64,000 nucleotides of DNA from Parabacteroides distasonis (GTDB lineage: Bacteria; Bacteroidota; Bacteroidia; Bacteroidales; Tannerellaceae): positions 124,001-188,000 of the forward strand of contig JAFBIR010000001.1 of assembly GCA_021531385.1 (NCBI GenBank), given 5' to 3'. The notes under the pieces are model-generated. The model did not search any database. It had not been told where the DNA came from and saw only the letters and a list, made by a program, of their open reading frames with translations. Below, piece by piece: positions 1-8,730 of this stretch. Positions within the stretch are counted from its first letter, which is position 1. The number at the start of each line of letters is the position of its first letter. The position numbers were made by a program, and so were the translations under genes.

Positions 1-92
1 GCTACACCGACTTGATAGCCTTTCTTTATATAATGCTTGGCTACCTCGTGGCCGATGCCCGAGGTGGCTCCGATGATGATGATTCGTTTCAT
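1..92 (-). CDS. SDR-family NAD(P)-dependent oxidoreductase, 5' end only
   Basis: Only the first 30 or so codons are in the window, read leftwards from an ATG at 92. The translation begins MKRIIIIGATSGIGHEVAKH, the Rossmann-fold dinucleotide-binding motif (G-A-T-S-G-I-G, the family TGxxxGxG) of short-chain dehydrogenases/reductases. The catalytic Ser-Tyr-Lys part lies outside the window, so substrate and exact subfamily cannot be judged. It is followed upstream by a 230-bp intergenic repeat region separating it from the gltS-type gene. Confidence 0.85.
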   Translation of the reverse strand, partial: MKRIIIIGATSGIGHEVAKHYIKKGYQVGV

Positions 93-96
93 TTCT

Positions 97-295
97 TTTC
101 TTATTATTGTTACTTTTCTCTTGAAAGAAAAGTAACCAAAAGTTCAAGGCTGAACCCGCTTCGCTACTCCGCTCCCTCCGCTCGCTGAAGATCCGAAACT
201 CGCTGCGCTCAAACAGCGGATCTTCTGATCGCTCGCTTCTTTCGCTTCGCTTAACGTTCACCGGCTTAGGCCGATTATGTCAAATGCTTGGTTGA
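97..295. repeat. Intergenic repetitive element with two inverted repeats
   Basis: No gene is visible between the SDR start and the gltS stop. The stretch holds a perfect 11-bp stem (109-119 with 126-136, loop 120-125; arms GTTACTTTTCT and AGAAAAGTAAC) and a second perfect 9-bp inverted repeat (187-195 GAAGATCCG with 217-225). Between and after them are many CGCTTCGC/CTCGCTGCGC-type words. Sequences of this style recur between genes in many Bacteroidales genomes; function unknown. The first hairpin sits just upstream of the SDR start and could also affect its leader. Confidence 0.5.
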
Positions 296-297
296 TA

Positions 298-334
298 CCT
301 AATTCCTAACTCCTCATTCCTCACTCCTAATTTT
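298..334 (-). repeat. Heptad tandem repeat overlapping the gltS stop codon
   Basis: On the minus strand this reads as successive heptads ATTAGGA, GTGAGGA, ATGAGGA, GTTAGGA, ATTAGG, i.e. the pattern [AG]T[TG]AGGA. The TAG stop of the symporter gene (327-329) is itself part of the first heptad. Related heptads occur inside three cobalamin genes further right. Confidence 0.7.
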
Positions 335-1673
335 TATTTACCCACCATTTCATACGCCATGCGAGCAGGAGGATGAGGGCGGAGAGCACGACGCAACCCA
401 AGGAGAGCCAGAGGCCGAAGCCGTTGACGAAGAGGATGGGTACAAAGGTGATCAGCAAGATCTCGATGGGGGCAATGGGCAGGTAAGCCATCGCGTAATC
501 ATCCATCGCCTTGCTGAACAGTTTCGGATCGACAATGCGCAGGAGGGCGATACCCATCGCCATGGTGCCCGTCCACCAACCCCACGCGAAGATGGTGCGC
601 TCAAACCAATAGTTGTGGCTGAGGTGACGACCGAAATAGAAGGTGATGATGAAGACGATCAGCGCTCCGGCCAGCAACAGCACGATCAACGGAACGGCGT
701 ATTTCACGATCACGCCTAACTTGATGGAGGCAACGCCACAAGCCACCAACATATCCGTGAAGGAGCTGCTGAGACGTTGGGTGGTCTGCGGATTGATATA
801 GCGGGAGACCTTGGTCAGGTCGCATCCCTTCTTCAACAAAAGACCGATCACGAAGGCGCAGCTAAACACCGGCAGCTCTAACTGGGGATAATAGAGCTTC
901 ACCCCTTGGCTCACCAAATAGCCGAAGAAGGCGACCATGCAGACGAGCGACATGTGGAAGGTGAGGGAGTCGATGGAGATGGAGGAGGTGGTCGCCTCGC
1001 CGATGGAGTCACGCTTGTTCTCGGGCAGCAATCCGCTGCGCAGCTCCTCGGGCAGGTCGTCGAAATCGGCGATGAAGGCGGTCTGTTTGTGCTTGGCCGC
1101 CCATTTCACCATGAGCAATCCGCCGATGATCGCGAAGACAACCCCCGCCGTGGCCGTGGTCATCGCCAAGCTGCGTGCCTCATCCCACCCGAAACGCTCA
1201 AAAGCGGCACCGATGGCCGCCGCCGTGCCATGCCCGCCATAGAAACCGGTGGAGAGCATGATGCCGAACGCATCGTTAAGATCCGGCCAGATCAATTTGA
1301 TCACGAAGAGACCGAACAGACCCATACAACCCCATTGCAGCAACATGCCGATTTGCGCGAATGCCCACATGGGACCCACCCGCTCGCTGATCTCCTTCAT
1401 GGAGACGTTGGGCGAGGAGAGGGGCAGCGCGCCAAACACCAAGGCGATCAGGATCGCCGCATAGGTGCCGATCTCGCTCGATAGGGGAATCCAACCCAAT
1501 CCGTTGGGGCCAAAGGTTAAACCCAAGAGGCCGGCGATGAGGCTGGGTGGTATGAAAAGCTGCTGAATGAGCTTGACTTTCACGCGAATGATTTTTCCGA
1601 TCAATAGTAAAATGGAGACAAATCCCAGGTCGGTAAAGAGGGTCCAGGGAGTGAAGTGTGTCAGATCTAACAT
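327..1673 (-). CDS. gltS: Sodium/glutamate symporter, GltS family
   Basis: Integral inner-membrane carrier predicted to import glutamate with Na+. From the chosen ATG at 1673 the protein has 448 residues and begins MLDLTHFTPWTLFTDLGFVS; the reading frame stays open upstream to 1766, but that part crosses the promoter and is charged. About ten or more hydrophobic segments run along the chain, with the family-typical glycine-rich reentrant stretches (for example FYGGHGTAAAIGAAFERFG in the middle). Length agrees with GltS-type carriers of Bacteroidetes, which are longer than E. coli GltS (about 400). It is a single gene, divergent from the purF-like/car operon. The last codons and stop are provided by a heptad repeat. 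Substrate is inferred from family only. Confidence 0.85.
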   Translation of the reverse strand: MLDLTHFTPWTLFTDLGFVSILLLIGKIIRVKVKLIQQLFIPPSLIAGLLGLTFGPNGLGWIPLSSEIGTYAAILIALVFGALPLSSPNVSMKEISERVGPMWAFAQIGMLLQWGCMGLFGLFVIKLIWPDLNDAFGIMLSTGFYGGHGTAAAIGAAFERFGWDEARSLAMTTATAGVVFAIIGGLLMVKWAAKHKQTAFIADFDDLPEELRSGLLPENKRDSIGEATTSSISIDSLTFHMSLVCMVAFFGYLVSQGVKLYYPQLELPVFSCAFVIGLLLKKGCDLTKVSRYINPQTTQRLSSSFTDMLVACGVASIKLGVIVKYAVPLIVLLLAGALIVFIITFYFGRHLSHNYWFERTIFAWGWWTGTMAMGIALLRIVDPKLFSKAMDDYAMAYLPIAPIEILLITFVPILFVNGFGLWLSLGCVVLSALILLLAWRMKWWVNKN

Positions 1674-1713
1674 GCTATTATTTGCTTTTTGATTGTGTAT
1701 TTGAAGTTTTTCG

Positions 1714-1721
1714 CAAATATA
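1714..1721 (-). promoter_or_regulatory. Promoter -7 box for gltS
   Basis: The minus strand reads TATATTTG followed by CG, a match to the Bacteroidota -7 consensus TAnnTTTG, about 40 bp upstream of the ATG at 1673. A T-rich stretch lies at the expected -33 distance but there is no perfect TTTG. Confidence 0.5.
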
Positions 1722-1775
1722 GATTATTTGTTTGAGAAAAACGAATCTTTTTGCCGTTCGATTCAAAATAGTCTA

Positions 1776-1783
1776 TATCTTCG
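1776..1783 (+). promoter_or_regulatory. Promoter -7 box for the purF-like/carAB operon
   Basis: TATCTTCG (one mismatch to TAnnTTTG) followed by CG, with a TTTG at 1750-1753 as possible -33 element (22-bp gap, slightly long). The ATG at 1814 lies about 30 bp downstream. Confidence 0.45.
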
Positions 1784-1813
1784 CGACCAAAATCAAAAAA
1801 GTTGATTCAACAT

Positions 1814-3700
1814 ATGGAAGTCTTGAAGCACGAATGTGGCGTGGCCATGGTCCGATTGCTGAAACCGCTGGAATATTACCACGTGAAATACGGTAGTTGG
1901 ATGTATGGTTTAAATAAGCTCTATTTGCTGATGGAAAAGCAGCATAACCGAGGGCAGGAAGGAGCAGGTTTAGCCTGCGTGAAGTTAGAGGCAAATGCCG
2001 GAGAGGAATACATGTTCCGCGAGCGCGCCTTGGGAACCGGGGCGATCACCGAGATATTTGCCAACGTACACGAGCACTACCGGGATTTACCTCCCGAACA
2101 ATTGAACGATCCCTATTTCGCCAAAGCCAACCTACCTTTCGCCGGAGAGCTTTACATGGGACACCTCCGATACAGTACCACCGGGAAATCCGGTATCTCT
2201 TATATCCATCCTTTTTTACGGCGCAATAATTGGCGCGCAAAGAACCTCGCCGTTTGTGGCAACTTCAACTTAACCAACGTTCATGAGATATTTGAAGAAA
2301 TCACAGCCATAGGACAACATCCCCGCAAATACGCAGACACATACATCATGTTAGAGCAGCTCGGCCATCGTTTGGATCGCGAGGTGGAGCGACTGTATCA
2401 GCGCTATGAAGGCGAGGGCTTGAAAGGTATGGAGATCACGCAGGCGATCGAGCAGCATGTGGATCTGTCGAATGTGTTGCGCCGTTGCGTGCCGACCTGG
2501 GACGGTGGTTTCGTGATTTGTGGCATTACCGGCAGTGGCGAGTCGTTCAGCGTACGTGATCCGTGGGGCATTCGTCCCGCTTTCTACTACGCCGACGATG
2601 AGATTGTTGTGCTGGCTTCGGAGCGCCCCGTGATCCAGACCGTCATGAACGTGCATGTGGAGGATATCCATGAGTTGAATCGAGGCGAGGCGATCCTTAT
2701 CAATAAGCGTGGTGAGTGGCGCACGGAGCAGATCGTGGATCCCAAAGCCAATAGCGCCTGCTCGTTTGAGCGGATCTACTTCTCTCGGGGTAGCGACGTT
2801 GATATTTATAAGGAGAGAAAACGGATGGGTGAGAACTTGGTGGAGCCGATTCTTCGTGCCGTTGATCATGACCTCAACCATACGGTCTTCTCGTTCATCC
2901 CCAATACCGCCGAGGTGGCCTACTTCGGTATGCAGGAGGGGTTGAACAACTACCTCAACAAGCTGAAAAAAGAGTGGATCGCCGACCGGAGTCACCTCTT
3001 GCAAGAACAGGAGTTGGAGCAGATCCTCTCCATGCGGGTGCGCTGCGAGAAGGTGGCGATCAAAGACATCAAGCTGCGTACCTTCATCGCCGAGGGTAAC
3101 AGCCGCAACGACTTGGCTGCCCATGTCTATGACATTACCTATGGCAGCATCGAGCCCTATGTGGATAATCTGGTGGTGATTGATGACAGTATCGTTCGAG
3201 GCACGACCTTGCGGCAGAGCATCATCAGCATCTTGGATCGCCTGCATCCAAAGAAGATCGTGATTGTCAGCTCCTCGCCGCAGGTGCGCTATCCCGATTA
3301 TTACGGCATTGACATGTCGCGCATGAATGAGTTTATCGCCTTCAAGGCGGCGGTAGCTCTGTTGCGTGAGCGAGGTATGGCGGAGGTGCTGTTGGAGGCC
3401 TACCGCAAGGCGAAGCAACAACAACGGGAGGAGCCGGAGACCTTGGTGAATTATGTGAAGGAGATCTATGCGCCCTTCACCGACAAGGAGATCTCGGCGA
3501 AGATGGTCGAGCTGCTTACACCCAAGGGCACGAAGGCCAAGGTAGAGATTGTCTATCAGACCTTGGAGGGGTTGCACGCCTCTTGCCCTGATCACCCGGG
3601 TGACTGGTATTTCAGCGGTGATTATCCCACGCCGGGCGGTACACGCATGGTCAACCAGGCCTTTATCAATTATATGGAAGATGATTATTTAGTAAAATGA
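1814..3700 (+). CDS. PurF-like glutamine phosphoribosylpyrophosphate amidotransferase, long form
   Basis: Class II glutamine amidotransferase joined to a type I phosphoribosyltransferase domain. The nucleophile is Cys8 from the ATG at 1814 (MEVLKHECGVAM), so a short propeptide must be removed. A TTG start four codons upstream is possible. The glutamine-site RYSTTGKSG motif and, near residues 485-497, the PRPP loop VVIDDSIVRGTT are present. At 628 residues it is clearly longer than ordinary PurF (about 470-510), with extra segments in both halves. It has CGNFNLTN where PurF normally has HNGNL, and no SDTE motif. It probably transfers glutamine-derived ammonia to PRPP, as in the first step of purine synthesis. 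It is a divergent branch, however, and is coupled to carA by a 4-bp overlap. Family certain; exact role inferred. Confidence 0.8.
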   Translation: MEVLKHECGVAMVRLLKPLEYYHVKYGSWMYGLNKLYLLMEKQHNRGQEGAGLACVKLEANAGEEYMFRERALGTGAITEIFANVHEHYRDLPPEQLNDPYFAKANLPFAGELYMGHLRYSTTGKSGISYIHPFLRRNNWRAKNLAVCGNFNLTNVHEIFEEITAIGQHPRKYADTYIMLEQLGHRLDREVERLYQRYEGEGLKGMEITQAIEQHVDLSNVLRRCVPTWDGGFVICGITGSGESFSVRDPWGIRPAFYYADDEIVVLASERPVIQTVMNVHVEDIHELNRGEAILINKRGEWRTEQIVDPKANSACSFERIYFSRGSDVDIYKERKRMGENLVEPILRAVDHDLNHTVFSFIPNTAEVAYFGMQEGLNNYLNKLKKEWIADRSHLLQEQELEQILSMRVRCEKVAIKDIKLRTFIAEGNSRNDLAAHVYDITYGSIEPYVDNLVVIDDSIVRGTTLRQSIISILDRLHPKKIVIVSSSPQVRYPDYYGIDMSRMNEFIAFKAAVALLRERGMAEVLLEAYRKAKQQQREEPETLVNYVKEIYAPFTDKEISAKMVELLTPKGTKAKVEIVYQTLEGLHASCPDHPGDWYFSGDYPTPGGTRMVNQAFINYMEDDYLVK

Positions 3701-4866
3701 CACAACAGATAGATGCTATGCAGATGAATAGAAAAGCAACTTTAATCCTCGACGACGGTACACGTTTCGAGGGCCGCTCTTTTGGCTATGAGCGTCCCGT
3801 AGCGGGAGAGGTCGTCTTCAATACCGCTATGACCGGCTATCCGGAGAGCCTCACGGATCCCTCCTACGCCGGACAGCTGATGGTTTTGACCTATCCCTTA
3901 GTGGGCAACTATGGCGTGCCGCCACGTGATTTCGCACCGAATGGAATCTCTACCTTCATGGAGAGCGAGAAGATCCATGCGGAGGCGATCATTGTCAGCG
4001 ACTACAGCCCGGAGTACAGCCATTGGAACGCGCAGTGTAGCTTGGGCGACTGGCTGCAACAGGAGCATATCCCTGGTATCACCGGCATCGACACCCGTGC
4101 GCTGACCAAGAAACTGCGTGAGCATGGCGTGATGATGGGTCGCATCCTGTTGGAAGGCATCGACGAACAGCCGGAGGAGGCGCACTATGGCGAGGTAAAC
4201 TATGTGGATAAGGTCTCTTGCAAGGAGATCATCTGCTATACGCCCGATGGAGAGAGCCGCCGTTTCCCGACCGATGCTTTCGGAGAGAAGGAGATCGCTG
4301 CCGTGAACACTGCAGGCAAGAAGCGTGTGGTGCTGTTAGACTGCGGCGTGAAGCATAACATCATCCGTTGCCTGTTGAAGCGAGATCTGTTTGTGATCCG
4401 TGTGCCCTGGAATTACGATTTCAATGTGCTTCCTTTCGATGGCCTTTTCCTGAGCAATGGTCCGGGCGATCCCGATACCTGCGAGGCGGCTGTGCTGAAC
4501 ATCCGTCAGGCGTTGGGCGGCGACAAGCCGATCTGTGGCATCTGCATGGGCAACCAGTTGCTGGCCAAGGCCGGTGGCGCTACGATCTATAAGTTGAAAT
4601 ATGGACACCGCAGCCATAACCAGCCGGTGCGCATGGTGGGTACGGAGAAGTGTTTCATCACCAGCCAGAATCATGGTTATGCGGTGGACAGCGCTACGTT
4701 GGGCGAGGAGTGGGAGCCGCTCTTCGTCAATATGAACGATGACACGAACGAGGGCATTCGCCACAAGACGAAGCCTTTCTTCTCCTCGCAGTTCCACCCG
4801 GAAGCATGCAGCGGCCCGTTAGACACGGAGTTTATGTTCGATAAGTTTGCGGAGTTACTTGGATAA
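3697..4866 (+). CDS. carA: Carbamoyl-phosphate synthase small (glutaminase) subunit
   Basis: Hydrolyses glutamine and feeds ammonia to CarB for carbamoyl phosphate (pyrimidine and arginine synthesis). The N-terminal CPSase small-chain domain (LILDDGTRFEGRSFGYE) is followed by a class I amidotransferase domain with nucleophile Cys283 in CGICMGNQ and the His367-x-Glu369 pair in FHPEACSGP. At 389 residues it has normal length. The ATG at 3697 overlaps the preceding stop (ATGA), which argues for translational coupling; ATGs at 3718 and 3724 are alternatives. carB follows after 18 bp. Confidence 0.96.
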   Translation: MTQQIDAMQMNRKATLILDDGTRFEGRSFGYERPVAGEVVFNTAMTGYPESLTDPSYAGQLMVLTYPLVGNYGVPPRDFAPNGISTFMESEKIHAEAIIVSDYSPEYSHWNAQCSLGDWLQQEHIPGITGIDTRALTKKLREHGVMMGRILLEGIDEQPEEAHYGEVNYVDKVSCKEIICYTPDGESRRFPTDAFGEKEIAAVNTAGKKRVVLLDCGVKHNIIRCLLKRDLFVIRVPWNYDFNVLPFDGLFLSNGPGDPDTCEAAVLNIRQALGGDKPICGICMGNQLLAKAGGATIYKLKYGHRSHNQPVRMVGTEKCFITSQNHGYAVDSATLGEEWEPLFVNMNDDTNEGIRHKTKPFFSSQFHPEACSGPLDTEFMFDKFAELLG

Positions 4867-4884
4867 ACAGAAAATTAAGAGATC

Positions 4885-7800
4885 ATGAAAGAAGATATAA
4901 AGAAAGTCCTGGTGCTTGGATCCGGTGCCTTGAAGATCGGTGAGGCAGGCGAGTTCGACTATTCCGGTAGCCAGGCGTTGAAAGCGATCCGCGAGGAAGG
5001 TATCCAGACCATTCTGATCAACCCTAACATCGCGACTGTGCAGACCTCTGAGGGCGTGGCTGATGCGGTCTATTTCCTTCCGGTAACTCCCTTCTTTGTG
5101 GAGAAGGTGATCGAGAAGGAGCGTCCGGATGGCATCCTGCTGGCCTTCGGTGGACAGACGGCGTTGAACTGTGGTGTGGCGCTCTACCAAGGAGGCGTCT
5201 TGGAGAAATACAATGTCAAGGTGTTGGGTACGCCGGTGCAGGCCATTATGGACACGGAGGATCGTGAGCTCTTCGTGCACAAGCTGGATGAGATTGGCGT
5301 GAAGACAATCAAGAGCGAGGCGGTGGAGAATGCCGAGGACGCTCGTCGGGCTGCCGCTGCGTTAGGCTATCCGGTGATCGTACGTGCCGCCTATGCGTTG
5401 GGTGGCTTAGGCTCTGGCTTCTGCGATAACGAGGAGGAGCTGAATACCTTGGTAGAAAAGGCGTTTTCCTTCTCTCCGCAGGTGTTGGTGGAGAAGAGCT
5501 TGAAGGGCTGGAAAGAGGTGGAGTATGAGGTGGTGCGCGACCGTTTCGACAACTGCATCACGGTCTGCAACATGGAGAACTTCGATCCACTCGGCATCCA
5601 TACGGGTGAGTCGATCGTGATCGCTCCCTCCCAGACATTGAGCAATACCGACTACCATAAGTTGCGTGAGTTGGCGATCCGCATCATTCGCCATATCGGT
5701 ATCGTGGGCGAGTGTAATGTGCAATATGCCTACGACCCAGAGAGCGAGGATTATCGGGTGATCGAGGTGAATGCCCGCCTGTCTCGTTCATCGGCTTTGG
5801 CTTCCAAGGCGACCGGCTATCCTTTGGCTTTCGTGGCGGCGAAGTTGGGCTTGGGCTACGGCCTGTTCGACTTGAAGAACTCCGTGACGAAAACCACCAG
5901 TGCCTTCTTTGAGCCAGCCTTGGACTATGTGGTCTGCAAGATTCCCCGTTGGGACTTGGGTAAGTTCCACGGCGTAGCCCGTGAGTTGGGCTCCAGCATG
6001 AAGTCGGTCGGCGAGGTGATGGCGATCGGCCGCACCTTCGAGGAGGCGTTGCAGAAGGGCTTGCGCATGATCGGACAGGGTATGCACGGCTTTGTGGAGA
6101 ACAAGGAGTTGGTGATCCCTGACATTGACAAGGCGTTGCATGAGCCTACGGATCGCCGCATCTTCGTGATCTCAAAAGCTTTCCGTGCGGGTTATACGGT
6201 GGATCAGATCCATGAACTGACGAAGATCGACCGTTGGTTCCTCCAGAAACTGTATGACATCATGCAGACCTCCAAGGAGCTGCATGCGTTCGATATGAAG
6301 GGGATTCAGCGTTGGCGCATCAATCCGGAGTTGATCCGGACAGCGAAGATCCAAGGTTTCTCCGACTTCCAGATCGCTCGTGCGATTGGCTTGGATGGAG
6401 ATCCTGAGCGTGGCTCGATGTTGGTGCGTCAGTTCCGCAAGGAGCATGGCATCCTGCCGGTAGTGAAGCAGATCGATACCTTGGCAGCGGAATATCCGGC
6501 GCAGACCAACTACCTCTATTTGACCTACAGCGGCACGGAGCATGACGTGACCTATACGGGCGACCACCGTTCGATTGTGGTGTTAGGTTCGGGTGCCTAT
6601 CGTATCGGTAGCTCCGTGGAGTTCGACTGGTGCGGTGTGCAGGCGTTGAACACGATCCGCAAGGAGGGCTATCGCTCTGTGATGATCAACTATAACCCGG
6701 AGACCGTCTCTACGGATTACGATATGTGCGATCGACTCTATTTCGATGAGTTGACCTTTGAGCGGGTAATGGATATTCTGGAATTGGAGAATCCGCATGG
6801 CGTGATTGTCTCTACCGGTGGTCAGATCCCGAATAACTTAGCGATGCGTTTGGATGAGCAGCATGTCAATATCTTGGGTACGACGGCCAAGAGCATCGAC
6901 AACGCTGAGGATCGTGAGAAGTTCTCCGCTATGTTGGATCGGATCGGTGTCGATCAACCCCGCTGGAAGGAGCTCTCCTCGATGGAGGACATCAATGGCT
7001 TCGTGGCGGAGGTGGGCTTCCCCGTCTTGGTTCGCCCCAGCTATGTGCTGAGTGGTGCCGCCATGAATGTCTGCTCGAACCAGGAGGAGTTGGAGCGCTT
7101 CTTGAAGCTGGCGGCGAATGTCAGCCAGAAGCATCCCGTGGTAGTTAGCCAGTTCATCGAACATGCTAAGGAGGTAGAGATGGATGCTGTGGCTGATCAT
7201 GGCGAGATCGTGATGTATGCGATCAGTGAGCACATCGAGTTTGCGGGTGTACACTCCGGCGACGCGACGATCCAGTTCCCGGCGCAGAAGTTGTATGTCG
7301 AGACCGTGCGTCGCATCAAGCGTATCAGTAAGCAGATCGCCAAAGAGCTGAACATCTCCGGCCCGTTCAATATTCAATATTTGGCGAAGGGCAACGAGAT
7401 CAAGGTGATCGAGTGTAACTTACGTGCCAGCCGTTCCTTCCCCTTCGTGAGCAAGGTGTTGAAGATTAACTTTATCGAGTTGGCAACCCGCATCATGTTA
7501 GGCTTGAAGGTGGAGAAACCCCATAAGAACGAGTTTGATCTGGATTATGTCGGTATCAAGGCTTCGCAGTTCTCCTTCAACCGTTTGCAGAAGGCCGACC
7601 CGGTATTGGGTGTCGATATGGCCTCTACGGGTGAGGTCGGTTGCTTAGGCGATGATGTCTCAGAGGCGGTCTTGACCAGTATGTTAGCGGTGGGTCAGCG
7701 CATCCCCGAGAAGAACATCCTGCTCTCTACCGGTACGCCCAAGCAGAAGGTGGCGATGCTGGATGCGGCGAAGTTGTTAGCCGCTAAGAGCTATAACCTG

Positions 7801-8112
7801 TTCGCGACAGGCGGTACGCACCGTTTCCTCACGGAGAACAACATCCCCAGCACCTTGGTCTATTGGCCAAGTGAGGAGGGCGAGCCGCAGGCGTTGACCA
7901 TGTTGCATCAGAAGCAGATTGATTTAGTGGTGAATATCCCGCGTGACCTTTCTGCCGGTGAGCTGGATAACGGCTACAAGATTCGTCGTGCCGCGATTGA
8001 CCTGAATATCCCGTTGATTACCAACGCACGGTTGGCCAGTGCCTTTATCACGGCCTTCTGCAACTTGAGTATTGACGATATTCGTATCAAGAGCTGGCAG
8101 GAGTATAAATAA
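4885..8112 (+). CDS. carB: Carbamoyl-phosphate synthase large subunit
   Basis: Full-length (1075 residues) synthetase subunit that makes carbamoyl phosphate from bicarbonate, ammonia and two ATP. Two homologous halves are visible, each with the KVLVLGSGALKIGEAGEFDYSG / SIVVLGSGAYRIGSSVEFDWCG start and an ATP-grasp fold, separated by the oligomerisation region. The C-terminal MGS-type allosteric domain contains FATGGTHRFL. The gene order purF-like, carA, carB suggests joint control of nucleotide and arginine precursors. No frameshift or missing motif is evident. Confidence 0.97.
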   Translation: MKEDIKKVLVLGSGALKIGEAGEFDYSGSQALKAIREEGIQTILINPNIATVQTSEGVADAVYFLPVTPFFVEKVIEKERPDGILLAFGGQTALNCGVALYQGGVLEKYNVKVLGTPVQAIMDTEDRELFVHKLDEIGVKTIKSEAVENAEDARRAAAALGYPVIVRAAYALGGLGSGFCDNEEELNTLVEKAFSFSPQVLVEKSLKGWKEVEYEVVRDRFDNCITVCNMENFDPLGIHTGESIVIAPSQTLSNTDYHKLRELAIRIIRHIGIVGECNVQYAYDPESEDYRVIEVNARLSRSSALASKATGYPLAFVAAKLGLGYGLFDLKNSVTKTTSAFFEPALDYVVCKIPRWDLGKFHGVARELGSSMKSVGEVMAIGRTFEEALQKGLRMIGQGMHGFVENKELVIPDIDKALHEPTDRRIFVISKAFRAGYTVDQIHELTKIDRWFLQKLYDIMQTSKELHAFDMKGIQRWRINPELIRTAKIQGFSDFQIARAIGLDGDPERGSMLVRQFRKEHGILPVVKQIDTLAAEYPAQTNYLYLTYSGTEHDVTYTGDHRSIVVLGSGAYRIGSSVEFDWCGVQALNTIRKEGYRSVMINYNPETVSTDYDMCDRLYFDELTFERVMDILELENPHGVIVSTGGQIPNNLAMRLDEQHVNILGTTAKSIDNAEDREKFSAMLDRIGVDQPRWKELSSMEDINGFVAEVGFPVLVRPSYVLSGAAMNVCSNQEELERFLKLAANVSQKHPVVVSQFIEHAKEVEMDAVADHGEIVMYAISEHIEFAGVHSGDATIQFPAQKLYVETVRRIKRISKQIAKELNISGPFNIQYLAKGNEIKVIECNLRASRSFPFVSKVLKINFIELATRIMLGLKVEKPHKNEFDLDYVGIKASQFSFNRLQKADPVLGVDMASTGEVGCLGDDVSEAVLTSMLAVGQRIPEKNILLSTGTPKQKVAMLDAAKLLAAKSYNLFATGGTHRFLTENNIPSTLVYWPSEEGEPQALTMLHQKQIDLVVNIPRDLSAGELDNGYKIRRAAIDLNIPLITNARLASAFITAFCNLSIDDIRIKSWQEYK

Positions 8113-8119
8113 TTTATTG

Positions 8120-8127
8120 TAAGTTTG
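8120..8127 (+). promoter_or_regulatory. Possible promoter -7 box for the crp-lut operon
   Basis: TAAGTTTG followed by CG lies in the 41-bp gap between carB and the regulator gene and fits TAnnTTTG. No clear -33 TTTG at the right distance, so the unit might also be read through from carB. Confidence 0.4.
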
Positions 8128-8153
8128 CGCCCTAAAACAAAGCAATCAAGAGT

Positions 8154-8726
8154 ATGGATGCTATCTTAATCGCACGTCAGCTCGCGGCTCAGACCTATCC
8201 GTTGAGTGACATATCGTTAGAACGATTTGCGGCTATTTTAGTCCGTCGAGAATTGAAGAAGGGGGCGCTGTGGTTAAACCAAGGCGAGGTTTGTCACGAG
8301 CTAGGGTATGTGCATGAAGGCATGGTGCGCCAGTTCTACTATAAGAACAACAAGGAGATGACAGAGCATTTCTCCTGCGAGGGAAGTGTGTTCATCTGCA
8401 TTGAGAGTTTCTTGCGGCAGCAACCTTCCAGCCTGTTGGTGGAGGCATTGGAGCCGACAGTGGTCTATGGGATTCCCCATGATCCGCTGTTGGCTTTGTG
8501 TGCCAGCTGCTTCGAGATCGAGCAGGTTTATCGTGGCCTGTTGGAGAACTCGCTGATCCTCTCTCAGAACAAGGCGGACTCCTTGCGGTTTGAGTCGGCC
8601 AACGAACGATATATGCGTCTTTTGAAAGAGCATCCGGAGATCGTACAGCGAGCGCCGCTCTCTTGCATTGCCTCCTATTTACAAATGACGCCGGAGACGC
8701 TGAGCCGTGTGCGTGCTTCGCTTTAA
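8154..8726 (+). CDS. Crp/Fnr-family transcriptional regulator
   Basis: A 190-residue protein with an N-terminal cyclic-nucleotide-binding-type beta-roll (RRELKKGALWLNQGEVCHELGYVHEGMVRQFY) and a C-terminal Crp-type helix-turn-helix (PLSCIASYLQMTPETLSRVRA). It lacks the Cys residues that would suggest an Fnr iron-sulfur cluster, and the effector is unknown. The stop lies 4 bp before the lutA start, so the regulator is probably co-transcribed with lutABC and may control it. Lactate operons elsewhere often use GntR-type regulators instead. Confidence 0.88.
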   Translation: MDAILIARQLAAQTYPLSDISLERFAAILVRRELKKGALWLNQGEVCHELGYVHEGMVRQFYYKNNKEMTEHFSCEGSVFICIESFLRQQPSSLLVEALEPTVVYGIPHDPLLALCASCFEIEQVYRGLLENSLILSQNKADSLRFESANERYMRLLKEHPEIVQRAPLSCIASYLQMTPETLSRVRASL

Positions 8727-8730
8727 TTGC

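Noticed and set aside
2351-3595. 414-codon open frame on the minus strand
   Set aside because: It lies wholly antisense to the purF-like gene, has a His/Leu/Asp-biased composition typical of codon shadows and shows no domain.
8113-8153. Terminator between carB and the crp-type gene
   Set aside because: The 41-bp gap contains no inverted repeat with a T run, so I list only a possible promoter.
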